NCBI GenBank assembly: GCA_947624725.1
Contig: CANQLP010000024.1
Coordinates: forward strand, 1-20,873
Source: an uncultured Clostridia bacterium
GTDB lineage: Bacteria > Bacillota_A > Clostridia > TANB77 > CAG-508
Length of the DNA stretch: 20,873 bases
Reading direction: 5' to 3'
This document shows, piece after piece, positions 1-9,196 of the stretch; the stretch's first letter is position 1, and every line of letters starts with the position of its first letter. A program made the translations under genes and the position numbers. The notes below the pieces were generated by a model, which searched no databases, was not told where the DNA came from, and saw only the letters and a program-made list of their open reading frames with translations.

Positions 1-104
1 ACTTTATAATATGTTTTTCCCTTTCGTATCGTGTATATTTATATTACCATAATTAATTTACTATGTCAATACTTTTTTCCTCTTTTTTTACGGAAATTTT
101 ATAC

Positions 105-137
105 AAAAAGGCACATGGAAAGTCCATATGCCTTTTG
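105..137 (-). terminator. Rho-independent terminator downstream of the 146-997 gene
   Basis: On the minus strand AAAAGGCATATGGAC and CCATGTGCCTTTTT form a stem with a tight loop and a trailing T-run. It begins eight bases past the stop codon of the unknown gene. The remaining bases 1-104 are AT-rich and show no gene that I can support. Confidence 0.8.
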
Positions 138-145
138 GGATAGTT

Positions 146-997
146 TTAAGTTTTATTTTCTTTTAATTTCTTAACCTGCTCCAGCATTTCATTTGCCTTC
201 TTTTCCATCGATTTTGCACTTTCTAACATGCTTAATGCATAATTTTCAAGTGCCTGCACATCAATGCCTTCTGAAGTCTTCATAGTTTTTGAATTTTCCT
301 CCTTTTTCTCTATTCTTGATTTGTAAGGTAAAACCAATTTAAGACCTTTCTCAGGTGTGCTTCCATCACTTGTTGGATCCTCAATCCTAACCATCATATC
401 ATCTGGTAAAGGAATTACTGGCACTAATGGAAATTCTATAAATTCATCTTCATTATCTAGATACGCGACTTCCTTATAAGTTGCATAAATTTCTAGCCCT
501 CCTTTTCCAGTTACATGGAAACCTCGGCTCATATAACCTGAATAGTAGTTACCATATGTTCCAGCTGAAGCTCTTTCTGCGAGATAGAATTTCTTACTGT
601 AATAGCCATACTTCACATTACTTTCTGCATGATCCCATACCTTCATTGTAAGTGGTTTTGCTTCTAACCCTAATTTTTTGTTACTGTAGCACTCCTTACA
701 AATAATATGCATGCATCTTACACCGTTTTTATAGCCAACTTCCCCTTTTAAAGCAAGTTTATCATTTGTCACATATCCTAATAAATATGCTTTTACTTCT
801 TTTTTACGACTATAAAGTAATGGCCTCCAAGTCATATTTTTTTCTGTTTTAAACTTCTGCGAATAATGCACGCCAGTTTTTTTGCTTGTTAATTCTATTT
901 GCTTTTCATCAGGGTTGTAATCGACAAAAAGATTTGTCACATTTCCATACTGTTTTGGATTTTTTAATAAATCCAATATTGGAACATTTCCTGCCAT
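146..997 (-). CDS. Hypothetical protein with a C-terminal coiled coil
   Basis: An intact reading frame of 283 codons from ATG at 997. A GTG at 1003 is also in frame, but AGGAGG sits only 3 bases before it and a more typical 9 bases before the ATG, so I prefer the ATG. I do not recognise the family. It has no signal peptide or membrane segment. The middle contains a Cys cluster (CMHIICKEC) that could bind metal, and several Tyr/Gly-rich stretches follow. The last 45 residues or so are Lys/Glu-rich and likely form a coiled coil. Base composition matches the neighbouring genes and there is no in-frame CGG. It has its own promoter and terminator, so it is a monocistronic unit next to ftsZ rather than part of the division operon. 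Function unknown. Confidence 0.75.
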   Translation of the reverse strand: MAGNVPILDLLKNPKQYGNVTNLFVDYNPDEKQIELTSKKTGVHYSQKFKTEKNMTWRPLLYSRKKEVKAYLLGYVTNDKLALKGEVGYKNGVRCMHIICKECYSNKKLGLEAKPLTMKVWDHAESNVKYGYYSKKFYLAERASAGTYGNYYSGYMSRGFHVTGKGGLEIYATYKEVAYLDNEDEFIEFPLVPVIPLPDDMMVRIEDPTSDGSTPEKGLKLVLPYKSRIEKKEENSKTMKTSEGIDVQALENYALSMLESAKSMEKKANEMLEQVKKLKENKT

Positions 998-1169
998 TTG
1001 CACCTGCCTCCTTGTACATTTGCTGTGTGTGTGTTAGTGCTAAAAGACACTATGTGTTACATTAGATTTATTACTTTTAGAAATTAAAAAATAAAGCCTT
1101 CCCCCTCCTTTTTTTATTTTTTCATTCAAAACAAAGTATCATCTTGAACTAATACATTTTATAGTGCTT

Positions 1170-1198
1170 ATTATATAATATTTTATGTTGACTGTCAA
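1170..1198 (-). promoter_or_regulatory. Sigma-A promoter for the 146-997 gene, with a long leader
   Basis: On the minus strand a consensus TTGACA (1198-1193), a 17-base spacer and a consensus TATAAT (1175-1170). Transcription would start near 1163 and leave a leader of roughly 165 bases before the ATG at 997. The leader holds a second purine-rich AAAGGAGGGGG with no sensible open frame after it, and a small hairpin, TAGTG/CACTA, near 1035-1055. I see no known riboswitch. Confidence 0.8.
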
Positions 1199-1241
1199 CT
1201 ATGAAACTATGATTTGATAGTTCTGATGCTTACTCAAAAAT

Positions 1242-1274
1242 AAAAGACACATAAGTTTTACCTTACATGCCTTT
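1242..1274 (-). terminator. Terminator downstream of ftsZ
   Basis: On the minus strand GGCATGTAAG pairs with CTTATGTGTC (some G-U pairs) around a short A-rich loop. The stem is flanked by AAA and TTTTATTTTT. It lies about 17 bases past the ftsZ stop codon. Confidence 0.7.
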
Positions 1275-1290
1275 TATTTCGTACTACTTA

Positions 1291-2406
1291 TTATTTTGTA
1301 CCTTTATTTTTTCTTAAAAAAGAAGGGATATCTAAATCTTGTGAATTGATATTTGTACTTTCTGATGATGATGGAATAGAAGTTATTTTCTTATCCCATG
1401 CTTTTGATACGATTTGATCTACGCCGAGATTTGACATAGGTCTTTCCTTATCAAATCCAGTTGCAATAACTGTGATTACTATTTCATCTCCTAAATTTGG
1501 ATCAATTGCTGTACCAAAAATAATATTTGCTTCTGGGTCAACACTTCTTTGTACTAATTCAGCTGCAGTATTAATTTCTTGTAATCCTACATTTTCTGAA
1601 CCTGTTATATTGATTATTACTCCTCTTGCTCCTTCAATTGATGTTTCTAGAAGTGGGCTTTGAATTGCTTGTTTTGCAGCGTCTTCTGCTCTATTTTCAC
1701 CTGTTGCGCGTCCTATTCCCATATGTGCCATTCCTGTATTTATCATTATAGTTTTAACATCTGCAAAATCTAGATTTACAAGTCCTGGATTTGCGATTAA
1801 GTCTGAAATACCTTGTACACCTTGTCTTAAAATATCATCTGCCATAATAAATGCATCTATCATAGATGTTTTTCTATCTATTATTTGTAATAATTTATCG
1901 TTTGGAATAACTACTAAAGCATCTACCTTTGCTTTTAAGCTTTCTATTCCTCGTTCTGCTTGTGATAATCTTTTCTTTCCTTCAAATGTAAATGGTTTTG
2001 TAACAACTCCTATTGTAAGTATTCCCATTTCTTTTGCAGCACTTGCAACTATTGGAGCAGCTCCTGTTCCTGTTCCTCCGCCCATACCAGCTGTAACAAA
2101 TACCATATCTGCTCCTCTTAATGATTCTGCAATTTCTGTTTTATTTTCTTCAGCTGATTGTGCTCCAATATCTGGATTTGCTCCAGCACCAAGTCCTCTT
2201 GTTATTTTTTCTCCTATTTGAATTTTTGTGCTTGCATTTGAATTTTTTAGAGCTTGTCTATCTGTGTTTACAGATATAAATTCTACTCCTTTTATTCCAC
2301 TTTGTATCATTCTATTTACTGCATTATTTCCAGCGCCACCTACACCAATTACTTTTATTATAGCATTTTCGCTAAGATCTTTATCCATCTCATCATATTC
2401 TAACAT
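1291..2406 (-). CDS. ftsZ: Cell division protein FtsZ
   Basis: Bacterial tubulin homologue, the GTPase that polymerises into the Z ring at the division site. The sequence shows the N-terminal nucleotide-binding motif [10 protein letters not shown] near residue 21 and the tubulin signature GMGGGTGTG near 107-115. [11 protein letters not shown] follows, and the C-terminal peptide DIPSFLRK is the usual docking site for FtsA and other partners. The frame extends to an ATG at 2427, but AGGGAGG lies inside that extension, about ten bases before the ATG at 2406. I therefore place the start at 2406, giving 371 residues, the usual length. The gene follows ftsA by 24 bases and is co-transcribed with it, ending at the hairpin at 1242-1274. 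Despite many glycine codons it contains no in-frame CGG; its CGG triplets are out of frame (CTC GGC, GGC GGA). Confidence 0.98.
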   Translation of the reverse strand: MLEYDEMDKDLSENAIIKVIGVGGAGNNAVNRMIQSGIKGVEFISVNTDRQALKNSNASTKIQIGEKITRGLGAGANPDIGAQSAEENKTEIAESLRGADMVFVTAGMGGGTGTGAAPIVASAAKEMGILTIGVVTKPFTFEGKKRLSQAERGIESLKAKVDALVVIPNDKLLQIIDRKTSMIDAFIMADDILRQGVQGISDLIANPGLVNLDFADVKTIMINTGMAHMGIGRATGENRAEDAAKQAIQSPLLETSIEGARGVIINITGSENVGLQEINTAAELVQRSVDPEANIIFGTAIDPNLGDEIVITVIATGFDKERPMSNLGVDQIVSKAWDKKITSIPSSSESTNINSQDLDIPSFLRKNKGTK

Positions 2407-2430
2407 AACAATTCGTTCCTCCCTCATCTT

Positions 2431-3661
2431 TTAACTATAAAAAAATTCTTTTATCTTTTCAATCAATGTCTTAAAGATATTTTCATCACTTGTTACATCT
2501 ATCGTACTTGCTACAGATTTTGAAAACGGTTTAGAAGCTACATATCTTACTAAAGCATATGATGTTCTAAAGCTTGGTTTTATTGTACTGACTAATCTTC
2601 CTGTTGATATTTTAACTGGAATATTTAGTGCGATTTTTCCTGCAACATCACTCTTGTTAATATTTGTTATGCCTTGCCCTGTAAGAATTACATTATTTAT
2701 TCTTTGCTTAATTCCTTGATTCAATATATCTTTATTTATTAGCGAAAACATTTCTTCTATTCTTGCTTCTATTATTTCTATCAGTTCTGAACTTCTAATT
2801 GTTCTGTTCTTATTTTCTCCTTTGCATGTACTTAAATATATGTCATTGTCATTATCTATGAATGATTTTAAGGCTAGTCCATACTGTCTTTTTAATTTAT
2901 CTGCTTCATCTTCAGATATATTTAAAACAAGCTCTATATCTCTTCTTATCGTATCTCCACCGAAGTGGTATTGTATTTGTATAAATAAATTTATTGCCTT
3001 CAAAAACGCCTATTTCTATATTTCCAGCACCTATATCTAAAAGCATTACATTATCATTTAATTCATTTCTGTCTAAAATCAAATTTCTTTCTGCAAGAGT
3101 TATTGGAACCATTCCATCTAACTCTATTCCTGCCTTTTTCATTATAGATGTCATCTTTTTTACATAGTCCCTATCTGCTAAAATAATTTGTGCTTGTATT
3201 GTAAAATTAGAGCTTAAGCAACCTACTGGATCTTGAACTTCTTCACCATTGTCTAGTATAAAGCTCTCGGTGACTATGTCAATGATTACTTTTCCATCTG
3301 GAACCTCTATATCTTTGATTTGCATTATACTTGCACCAACATCTTTTACTGATATTCCTGCATATTTATCTTTTACTTCCTTTATAATACTATTTTGTAC
3401 AATAGTAACATATTTCCCTGGAATAGTAATATAAGCAGAGTGTATCTTTAAATTGGCTTCATCTTCTGCATCTTGTATTGTTTTAGATATTGATAAACTT
3501 ATTTCGTCTTCATCTACTATTTTTCCCTTTTGTATTCCTTTACATTTGCATTTAGTGGAAGAAATTATTTCTATTTGATTAAAATTATTTACTTCTCCAA
3601 CAATAGCAGATACCTTAGAAGTCCCTATATCTAAGCCAACAATTATATCACCTATTGCCAA
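2431..3661 (-). CDS. ftsA: Cell division protein FtsA, read through one CGGT glycine site
   Basis: Actin-like ATPase that anchors FtsZ to the membrane. The N-terminus has the actin-fold motif DIGTSK, and a later stretch, MLLDIGAGNIEIGVFEGNKF, fits the second phosphate loop. In the ordinary code the frame stops 15 codons after CTT CGG TGG. Reading CGGT at 2962-2959 as one glycine gives IPLGGDTIRRDIE, the conserved FtsA PLGGD motif, and the frame then runs to the TAG at 2431. Total length is about 409 residues, normal for the family. The ATG at 3676 would place the AGGAG inside the gene, so the TTG at 3661, six bases after GGAGGAG, is the likelier start. Promoter at 3728-3700; ftsZ follows directly. 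The C-terminal amphipathic helix (EKIKEFFYS) is present. Confidence 0.93.
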
Positions 3662-3699
3662 CCTTAACTCCTCCATTTTTTACATATTTTCTGTATTAA

Positions 3700-3728
3700 A
3701 GAATATAATATTTTTGTAAAAAAGTCAA
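3700..3728 (-). promoter_or_regulatory. Promoter of ftsA-ftsZ
   Basis: On the minus strand TTGACT (3728-3723), 17 bases, TATTCT (3705-3700). The start would lie about 30 bases before the TTG start codon of ftsA. Three tandem 11-base repeats end just upstream of the -35 box. Confidence 0.65.
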
Positions 3729-3731
3729 TAG

Positions 3732-3764
3732 AATTTTGTAATAATTTTGTAATAATTTTGTAAC
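3732..3764. repeat. Three tandem 11-base repeats upstream of the ftsA promoter
   Basis: AATTTTGTAAT occurs at 3732-3742 and 3743-3753, and AATTTTGTAAC at 3754-3764, without gaps. The array abuts the -35 box of the ftsAZ promoter. The 11-base period is about one helical turn, which would place A/T tracts on one face: an UP-like element or a protein binding site. Confidence 0.75.
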
Positions 3765-3786
3765 CTTTTTGTTATATCTTGTCTAA

Positions 3787-3836
3787 AATAAGCCAATCAC
3801 TTACATGCGTAAATAATTGGCTTATTTCTTAATTTT
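3787..3836 (-). terminator. Terminator after the ftsQ-DUF881-sbp operon
   Basis: AATAAGCCAAT (3787-3797) is perfectly inverted as ATTGGCTTATT (3826-3836), with a second weaker pairing inside the loop. On the minus strand it follows the sbp stop codon by about 15 bases and separates that operon from ftsA. Confidence 0.75.
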
Positions 3837-3851
3837 TTTATATTTTTTCTA

Positions 3852-4244
3852 CTATTTTTCTTCTTTGTTTTCTACTTTATTTTCCTCGGGTTTTGCCTTT
3901 TTAAAATTCTCCCATTTTTCTATATAATAATGCCTTATTATAGTTAAATTATTAAACATTCTTCCAACAAATACTACTATTGCTGCTAAGTATATATCAA
4001 CATTTAATTTGTTTCCAAGTAGTATAAGTAAAATTGAAAGTATTGCATTTACAAAAAAGCCTGAAACAAATACTTTAAAATTAAAATTGTTTTTTAGTGT
4101 TGCAGTTATACCACCAAGTACAGTATCTAATGCTGCAATTATTGCTATTGCAAGATAATCTGTGTACATATATGAAATTGTTGGAGCATAACTACCTAAT
4201 ATTACTCCTATTAAACAACCTACAGCTATAAATAAAATAATCAT
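3852..4244 (-). CDS. sbp: Small basic protein, DUF1290 family membrane protein
   Basis: 130 residues matching the DUF1290/Sbp family found beside ftsA-ftsZ in Bacilli and Clostridia. Three or four hydrophobic segments fill residues 1-105. The motifs YLAIAIIAALDTVLGGI and the conserved FVGRMFNNL loop are visible, and a charged Lys/Glu tail of about 25 residues follows. GGGAGG precedes the ATG by about eight bases. Its start lies 16 bases after the stop of the second DUF881 gene. The biochemical function of the family is unknown; location suggests a role in division or envelope assembly. No in-frame CGG. Confidence 0.9.
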   Translation of the reverse strand: MIILFIAVGCLIGVILGSYAPTISYMYTDYLAIAIIAALDTVLGGITATLKNNFNFKVFVSGFFVNAILSILLILLGNKLNVDIYLAAIVVFVGRMFNNLTIIRHYYIEKWENFKKAKPEENKVENKEEK

Positions 4245-4260
4245 AATTTTTTCCTCCCTA

Positions 4261-4944
4261 TTACTCTTTCACATAATTTAATGTTATTTTGCCATTATAC
4301 TTATTTATTGCAACATTTCCTGCTTCAACTGTTATATTGCACAAATTATCATATGTATCTACATATCCGCCTTTAATATTTAAAGCACTTTGCATTCCGA
4401 ACTGTATCTCCTATCGCTTTAATTTCATAAGGAGGAGTTGTTCTTTCTCCGTTAATTAATATAAAGCTACTAACTGGAAATAAATCTGACATTGCAACAA
4501 TTCTTTCATCATTTATTGATATTGCTTCTGCTCCTGCACTATTAAGTTCATTTATTAATTTTAATAAGTCATCATATCCGTACACTATAATCTGGTGTAT
4601 CATACATTCTTATCGTGATTCCTTCTCCATAAACATCTGTCTTTCCGAAGCCTCATTTTTGCATCTTTTATCTCCTTATCTAGCAATTCATTTGTTGCTT
4701 CCTCTGATTTCTCATTTTGTTTATGTTCGTCTATCTTTTTCTGAACCTCTTCTAGTTCATCTGAAACTTCTTGATAACTTGCTTTATAAGATGCAAGAGT
4801 CTCTTTTAATTCTGTCTCCCTCATAAATGCAAGTTCTCCTACATCAGTTTCACTTACAATCCTAAATTGTATAAACATTACATATACTAATAATAGACTC
4901 ATTATCCCAATTGTTGTATACATTATAACTTTACTTTTATTCAT
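4261..4944 (-). CDS. DUF881 membrane protein, read through three CGGA glycine sites
   Basis: A single-pass membrane protein with one N-terminal transmembrane helix (about residues 7-27), a periplasmic coiled coil (about 40-95) and a DUF881 domain. The domain keeps the motif LINELNSAGAEAISINDERIVA. In the ordinary code it breaks into pieces at 4649-4646 (CTT CGGA AAG), 4582-4579 (GTA CGGA TAT) and 4398-4395 (GTT CGGA ATG). Reading each CGGA as one glycine gives one 226-residue protein ending at the TAA at 4261, with RLGKTDVYGEGITIRMYD, SVGYDDLLKLIN and AIGDTVGMQSAL. The first and third sites align with equivalent glycine/aliphatic positions in the sister gene upstream. Paired DUF881 genes next to sbp are typical of Clostridia; the role is unknown. 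Confidence 0.9.
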
Positions 4945-4974
4945 ATTAATGCTTCACCCTTTCTTATCATATTG

Positions 4975-5698
4975 CTATTCTGCATTTTTCATATACTTTG
5001 GAGTATTAACTCCGACATACTTTGGAATTGTAACGACTGACGGTCTTTCAAGTGTTGCAATTATTCTTTCATCTTCTAGTATAGATAAATATCCGTCCAG
5101 GTCTAGTAATTCCTGCTAAACTTGCTTCATTTCCAATTGCTCTAATTTCAAAAGGGGAATTTAATTTTACACCATTTATGGTAATTATTGAACCACTACA
5201 ATTTATTGCTGTATTTGTTACTATTCTTTGTCCATTTATTGATATAGCTTCTGCCCCTGCATTTTTTAGTTCATTTACAAGTTGCCTTAAATCTTCATCA
5301 TGCACTATACTGCTTGTTGCATCTATTCCTAAATCTTTAGATGCTATTGGTTCACTATCTCTAATTGTTAAAATAATACCTGAGCCTTTTATTTCTGTCA
5401 GACCTAGAAGTTTATTTAATTCATCTAACTCCTTTTGTAATTCTAATGTTTTACTATTACCTTGAGACAAGTTTTGTCTTTCACTTTCTAGTTCTTTTTC
5501 TTTATTTTCTAGTTCCTCATATTTTCTTTCATAATTTTCTTTCCATTTTAATACTTCGTCTTTCAATTCTTCTTGCGCATAAGATGTTCCAACTATTTTT
5601 TTAGCTTCATTTATTGTATTTAATTGAATCATTATGCAGCTTGTCAAAATTATGCACATAAAGCCTAAGGCAATTCCAATTTGCATTTTACTTTTCAT
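4975..5698 (-). CDS. DUF881 membrane protein, read through one CGGA glycine site
   Basis: Paralogue of the following gene. Start chosen at ATG 5698 because AAGGAGGAATAA lies about 12 bases upstream; the open frame itself extends further, into the ftsQ 3' end. One transmembrane helix (MQIGIALGFMCIILTSCIMI), then a coiled coil (about residues 30-100). The DUF881 core follows: SGIILTIRDSEP, LVNELKNAGAEAISINGQRI and NSPFEIRAIGN. In the ordinary code the protein ends at RPGRIFIYTRR. Reading CGGA at 5095-5092 as glycine gives RPGGYLSILEDERIIATLE and a total of 240 residues to the TAG at 4975. The gene lies 31 bases after ftsQ, in the same operon. Confidence 0.9.
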
Positions 5699-5729
5699 AT
5701 TTAAGTTATTCCTCCTTGTCTTTTTTATA

Positions 5730-6581
5730 CTACTTATTAGGTGAAAAATAAACATCCTCTGTATCTAAATGTATTATTCCTGCTTCATCTTTTCGACTAT
5801 CAATAACAACATTAATCCATGACATTTTTATACTTAAGTCTGCTACCGTACCTAGCATTACTTTTTTATTCTCATCTGCAAATTCTAATATGTAATTATT
5901 TTCATCTGTTATATCTATACATGTTAATTTTGCAGATACCATGTTACTCTTATATGCATCTATTATTTTAATTAAATCATTAAATTTTGATAAATCACTA
6001 TCAGACATTCTTTGTCCTAGCTCAAGTTCCTCAAAGTTAGTATCACATCCTGTTAACTTTGGCAAATCTAGTGGAGACATGTTTTTTTCTAACAAATATC
6101 CATTTTTATCTATATATCCATACTTTCCACTAACTTCTACTATATAACAGGCTTCTCTTTCCTTTACATTTATCTCTATCTTTCTTGGATATATTGTTTT
6201 TATCTCTACTTCTTCTACATATGGTTCTTTTGTAATCGCAGATTCTGCATACATTTTATCTACGCCAAATATGTTTTCTCCTACTTCAATACCAGACATT
6301 GCTATGTACACACTCTCTGTTATTTCTTTTGCACCTATTACTGATACTTCTTCTACATTAAATACTGGTGATATAAATAGAAAAACTATAACTAGTCCAC
6401 TTGCTATAATTGCTATTAATATTTTTAGTATCAATTTTAAAATATCTATGACCTTATTTTTTCTTTTTTTCTTTCCTTTTTTCCTTTTCTTAGAGGGCTT
6501 GTCTTTTTTCATGCTTGTGTTATAACCTATAATTAATTCATCGTCTATATTGTATTTCTCTTCTTTTTTCTTCCTAGGCAT
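5730..6581 (-). CDS. ftsQ: Cell division protein FtsQ/DivIB
   Basis: 283 residues. A highly basic cytoplasmic tail (KPSKKRKKGKKKRKNK, about residues 28-43) is followed by one membrane helix (about 48-70). The POTRA domain begins at VFNVEEVSVIGAKEITE. A beta domain then carries the familiar YPRKIEINVKEREACYIVE and YGYIDKNGYLLE motifs. FtsQ/DivIB links the early division proteins to the septal peptidoglycan synthase with FtsL and FtsB/DivIC. AAAGGAGGG precedes the ATG by eight bases. The frame is intact, with no in-frame CGG (ACG GTA is out of frame). It lies downstream of murA, as in many Firmicute division clusters. Confidence 0.93.
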   Translation of the reverse strand: MPRKKKEEKYNIDDELIIGYNTSMKKDKPSKKRKKGKKKRKNKVIDILKLILKILIAIIASGLVIVFLFISPVFNVEEVSVIGAKEITESVYIAMSGIEVGENIFGVDKMYAESAITKEPYVEEVEIKTIYPRKIEINVKEREACYIVEVSGKYGYIDKNGYLLEKNMSPLDLPKLTGCDTNFEELELGQRMSDSDLSKFNDLIKIIDAYKSNMVSAKLTCIDITDENNYILEFADENKKVMLGTVADLSIKMSWINVVIDSRKDEAGIIHLDTEDVYFSPNK

Positions 6582-6610
6582 TTTTATCCCTCCTTTGTAT
6601 CTATCTTTTT

Positions 6611-6654
6611 TCCACTATATGCAGGTAAATTTTATCTTTCCTACATATAGTGGA
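6611..6654. repeat. Inverted repeat between murA and ftsQ
   Basis: TCCACTATATGCAGG (6611-6625) and CCTACATATAGTGGA (6640-6654) form a 15-pair stem with one mismatch or wobble and a 14-base loop. It starts 15 bases after the murA stop and ends about 30 bases before the ftsQ ATG. Neither strand has a strong T-run after it, so it may be an attenuator or processing site rather than a full terminator. Confidence 0.6.
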
Positions 6655-6668
6655 CTATTCTTTTGATT

Positions 6669-7924
6669 TTAGACATCTACTATTTTCATATCTGCACCAA
6701 GACTGTTTAACTTTTTATCAAGATTTTCATATCCTCTTAAAATATATTTTGCATTTTCTATTTCTGTTTTTCCGTTTTGCTTTTAAGCCTGCAAGTATTA
6801 GACTTGCTCCACCTCTTAAATCTGTTGCAGTAACTTTTGCACCATATAATCTTCTAGTTCCTTTTATGATACATATTTTTCCTTCCACAGTCGCTTTTGC
6901 TCCCATCTTCTTTAATTCACTCACATATTTGTATCTGTTTTCAAATATGTTTTCAACTATTAAAGATGTGCCTTTTGCAGTTGTTAGCATACTTGCAAAT
7001 ATTGATTGCATATCTGTTGGAAATCCCGGATATGGCATTGTCTTTATTTCAATGCTATTTAATTTTTTCGGTGCTTCTAAGTAAATTTCATCTTTTCTTA
7101 CATCTAAAGTACATCCACATTCACCGAGCTTATGAAGTATTGGTAATAAATGTTCAGGAATTACTTTTTTTAATGTAAGATTTCCTCCGGTTTCAGCTAC
7201 TGCACAAAGAATCGTTCCTGCTTCTATTCTGTCAGGCATTATATTATAACTTACATCTTTTAGTTTTTTTACTCCTGTAATTGTTATAATATTACTTCCA
7301 GCCCCTGTAATTTTTGCTCCCATTCTATTTAAGAAGTTTTGTAAATCAACTATTTCTGGCTCCATTGCTGCATTTATTATCCTTACTTCTCCTTCTCCTA
7401 AAATAGAAAGTAGCATTATATTTTCTGTTGCACCAACACTCGGGAAATCAAGATGTATATCTGCTTCTTTAATTTTGTCTACATTACATTCTATAAAGCC
7501 TGCATCTTCTCTTATTTCAATTCCGAGTTCCTTGAATGCTTTTAAATGTAAATCTATTGGTCTTGCTCCAATATCACAGCCTCCGAGGATAGGTAAATCT
7601 TGCTTTACCCATTCTGCCAATCATTGCTCCTACTATTATTACAGATGACCTCATTTGTCTCATTAGCTCTTCTGGAATTTCACTTGATTTTAAATTTCTT
7701 GAATCAATTACTATTTTACCACTATTTTGCTTTACTTTGCAACCTAATTTTTTAAGTATTTCAAACATCATCATTGTGTCATGGATATTTGGTACATTAT
7801 ATAGCTTGGTTATCCCTCCATTTAAGATACTTGCAGCAATTATTGGAAGAGATGCATTTTTTGAACCTGATACAAAAGTTTCTCCTTCTAACTTTTTTCC
7901 ACCATGTATTATGTATCTTAACAT
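6669..7924 (-). CDS. murA: UDP-N-acetylglucosamine 1-carboxyvinyltransferase MurA, read through two CGGA sites
   Basis: First committed enzyme of peptidoglycan synthesis; it transfers enolpyruvate from PEP to UDP-GlcNAc in the cytoplasm. Start at ATG 7924 after AAAGGAG. Family marks are SGSKNASLPIIAASIL (residues 19-34) and MRSSVIIVGAMIGR. The PGGC loop has the catalytic cysteine at residue 116 and is followed by DIGARPIDLHL. PYPGFPTDMQ and ENIFENRYKYV come later. In the ordinary code the gene is broken twice, at 7585-7582 (CCT CGGA GGC) and 6774-6771 (AAA CGGA AAA). Reading CGGA as one glycine restores PGGCDIGARP and the tail GKTEIENAKYILRGYENL. Length is then 417 residues, exactly normal. 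The first site lies two residues before the catalytic cysteine, so unshifted translation would give no enzyme at all. Confidence 0.96.
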
Positions 7925-8003
7925 TTTTTTCACTCCTTTATTTTTATGTCTATATATATTATGTTTTCTTTCCATAAAAAGTGAAATTTTCATATTTAAT
8001 AGA

Positions 8004-8043
8004 AAAATGCATTCCATATGCTTACACACATGAAATGCATTTT
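8004..8043 (-). terminator. Terminator between the AI-2E permease gene and murA
   Basis: On the minus strand AAAATGCATTTCAT pairs with ATGGAATGCATTTT (one wobble), followed by a T-rich stretch. It begins five bases after the permease stop codon. Confidence 0.75.
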
Positions 8044-8047
8044 GCCT

Positions 8048-9190
8048 TTAAACAAGTTTTCTTGTTTCTTCTTTAAATCTTATATAATCTTGCAATAAAA
8101 GTTTTATAATCGCAATAAATGGAACTGCTAAAAACATTCCTATTATTCCAAAATATGAACCAATTACTGTTACTGAAAATATGATTAGTATTGGACTTAT
8201 TTTTAATGAATTTCCTAGTATTTTAGGATTTATAATGTTTGAATCAATCTGCTGAAGTATTGTAACTACAACTACCATCCAAATTGCTTGCGTTATTCCT
8301 CCTGTAAAGATTGTGATAATTGCAGATATAACAACTGCAACTATTGCTCCAAGATATGGTATTAAGTTAAATAGTCCTATCATAAATCCTAAAAGCAATG
8401 CATATTTTACATTTAAAATCGACATTGCAATTGATGTAAGTATTCCAACTACAATTGCATCTAGTAATTGGCTAGATATAAATCTAAAGAAAATCGCATT
8501 TGATTCTCTAAAATATTTTCCGATTAGTTTATATGCTTTTGTATTAAAAATTGCACCACACAATTTCTTTGCAAATTCTACAATTTGTTTTCTTTCAGCA
8601 AGTATGTATATTGAAACAACTATTGTTACAAATATATCAAAAATTACTCCTGTAAAGCCTATTATTCCCTTAACATATTCTCCTAACTTTTCTAGGCTAA
8701 AGAATTCTGCTATATTTATTTTTCCTAAGTTTTCTATAACTGATGTTAAATTCAATTTATTTACAATAGAATCCTCTGGCAAAGCTTTTATTGCTTCTGT
8801 TGCTGAATTATAATAATCAGGTAAAGATGATGCAAGTTCCATTAAGCTGTTATATACTGTTGGTACTATAAATTTTACAACTACTATTATAAATACTAAT
8901 GCTATAACATAGACTACAAATATTCCAAGCCATCTTGCTCTTTTTTTAATAAATTTGGATTTTGCTTTTTCAAAAAATGTTTCAATCTTTCTACATGGCA
9001 AATAAAATAAATATGCAAGAATTATTGCCATTATAAAAGGCATAAGAAGTTTTATAAATCCTCCTAGCCACTCTGTTACTTCTCCAAAATTGTCTAATAA
9101 TTTATATACAACAATTACTGCAACTGCAAATATAAACCATGACATTTTAAATTTTCCTTTTTTCGTTTCATTCTGCATTATTTGTATCAT
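8048..9190 (-). CDS. AI-2E family transporter (permease)
   Basis: About 376-380 residues of a polytopic membrane protein. It has three N-terminal hydrophobic segments, a long extracytoplasmic stretch (about residues 115-180) and several C-terminal helices. LLGFMIGLFNLIPYLGAIVAVV and QQIDSNIINPKILGNSLKISPILI are the hallmark motifs of the AI-2E/TqsA/YtvI family. Members include Na+/H+ antiporters and putative autoinducer exporters, and the substrate cannot be told from sequence. The ATG at 9190 abuts AAAGGA too closely, so the in-frame ATG at 9178 may be the true start. The gene starts six bases after exoA and is likely co-transcribed with it. The frame is intact, with no in-frame CGG. Confidence 0.88.
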   Translation of the reverse strand: MIQIMQNETKKGKFKMSWFIFAVAVIVVYKLLDNFGEVTEWLGGFIKLLMPFIMAIILAYLFYLPCRKIETFFEKAKSKFIKKRARWLGIFVVYVIALVFIIVVVKFIVPTVYNSLMELASSLPDYYNSATEAIKALPEDSIVNKLNLTSVIENLGKINIAEFFSLEKLGEYVKGIIGFTGVIFDIFVTIVVSIYILAERKQIVEFAKKLCGAIFNTKAYKLIGKYFRESNAIFFRFISSQLLDAIVVGILTSIAMSILNVKYALLLGFMIGLFNLIPYLGAIVAVVISAIITIFTGGITQAIWMVVVVTILQQIDSNIINPKILGNSLKISPILIIFSVTVIGSYFGIIGMFLAVPFIAIIKLLLQDYIRFKEETRKLV

Positions 9191-9196
9191 TCCTTT

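Noticed and set aside
1004..1290. A riboswitch or small coding frame behind the extra AAAGGAGGGGG in the leader of the 146-997 gene
   Set aside because: No start codon with more than a few following codons and no recognisable riboswitch core were seen, so it is kept only as a note.
6650..7084. A 144-codon plus-strand frame opposite murA
   Set aside because: Antisense shadow of the conserved murA sequence; no start signal and no recognisable protein pattern.
8313..8813. A 166-codon open frame on the plus strand inside the AI-2E permease gene
   Set aside because: It is the complement of membrane-protein coding sequence, has no ribosome binding site, and the minus-strand permease shows clear family motifs.
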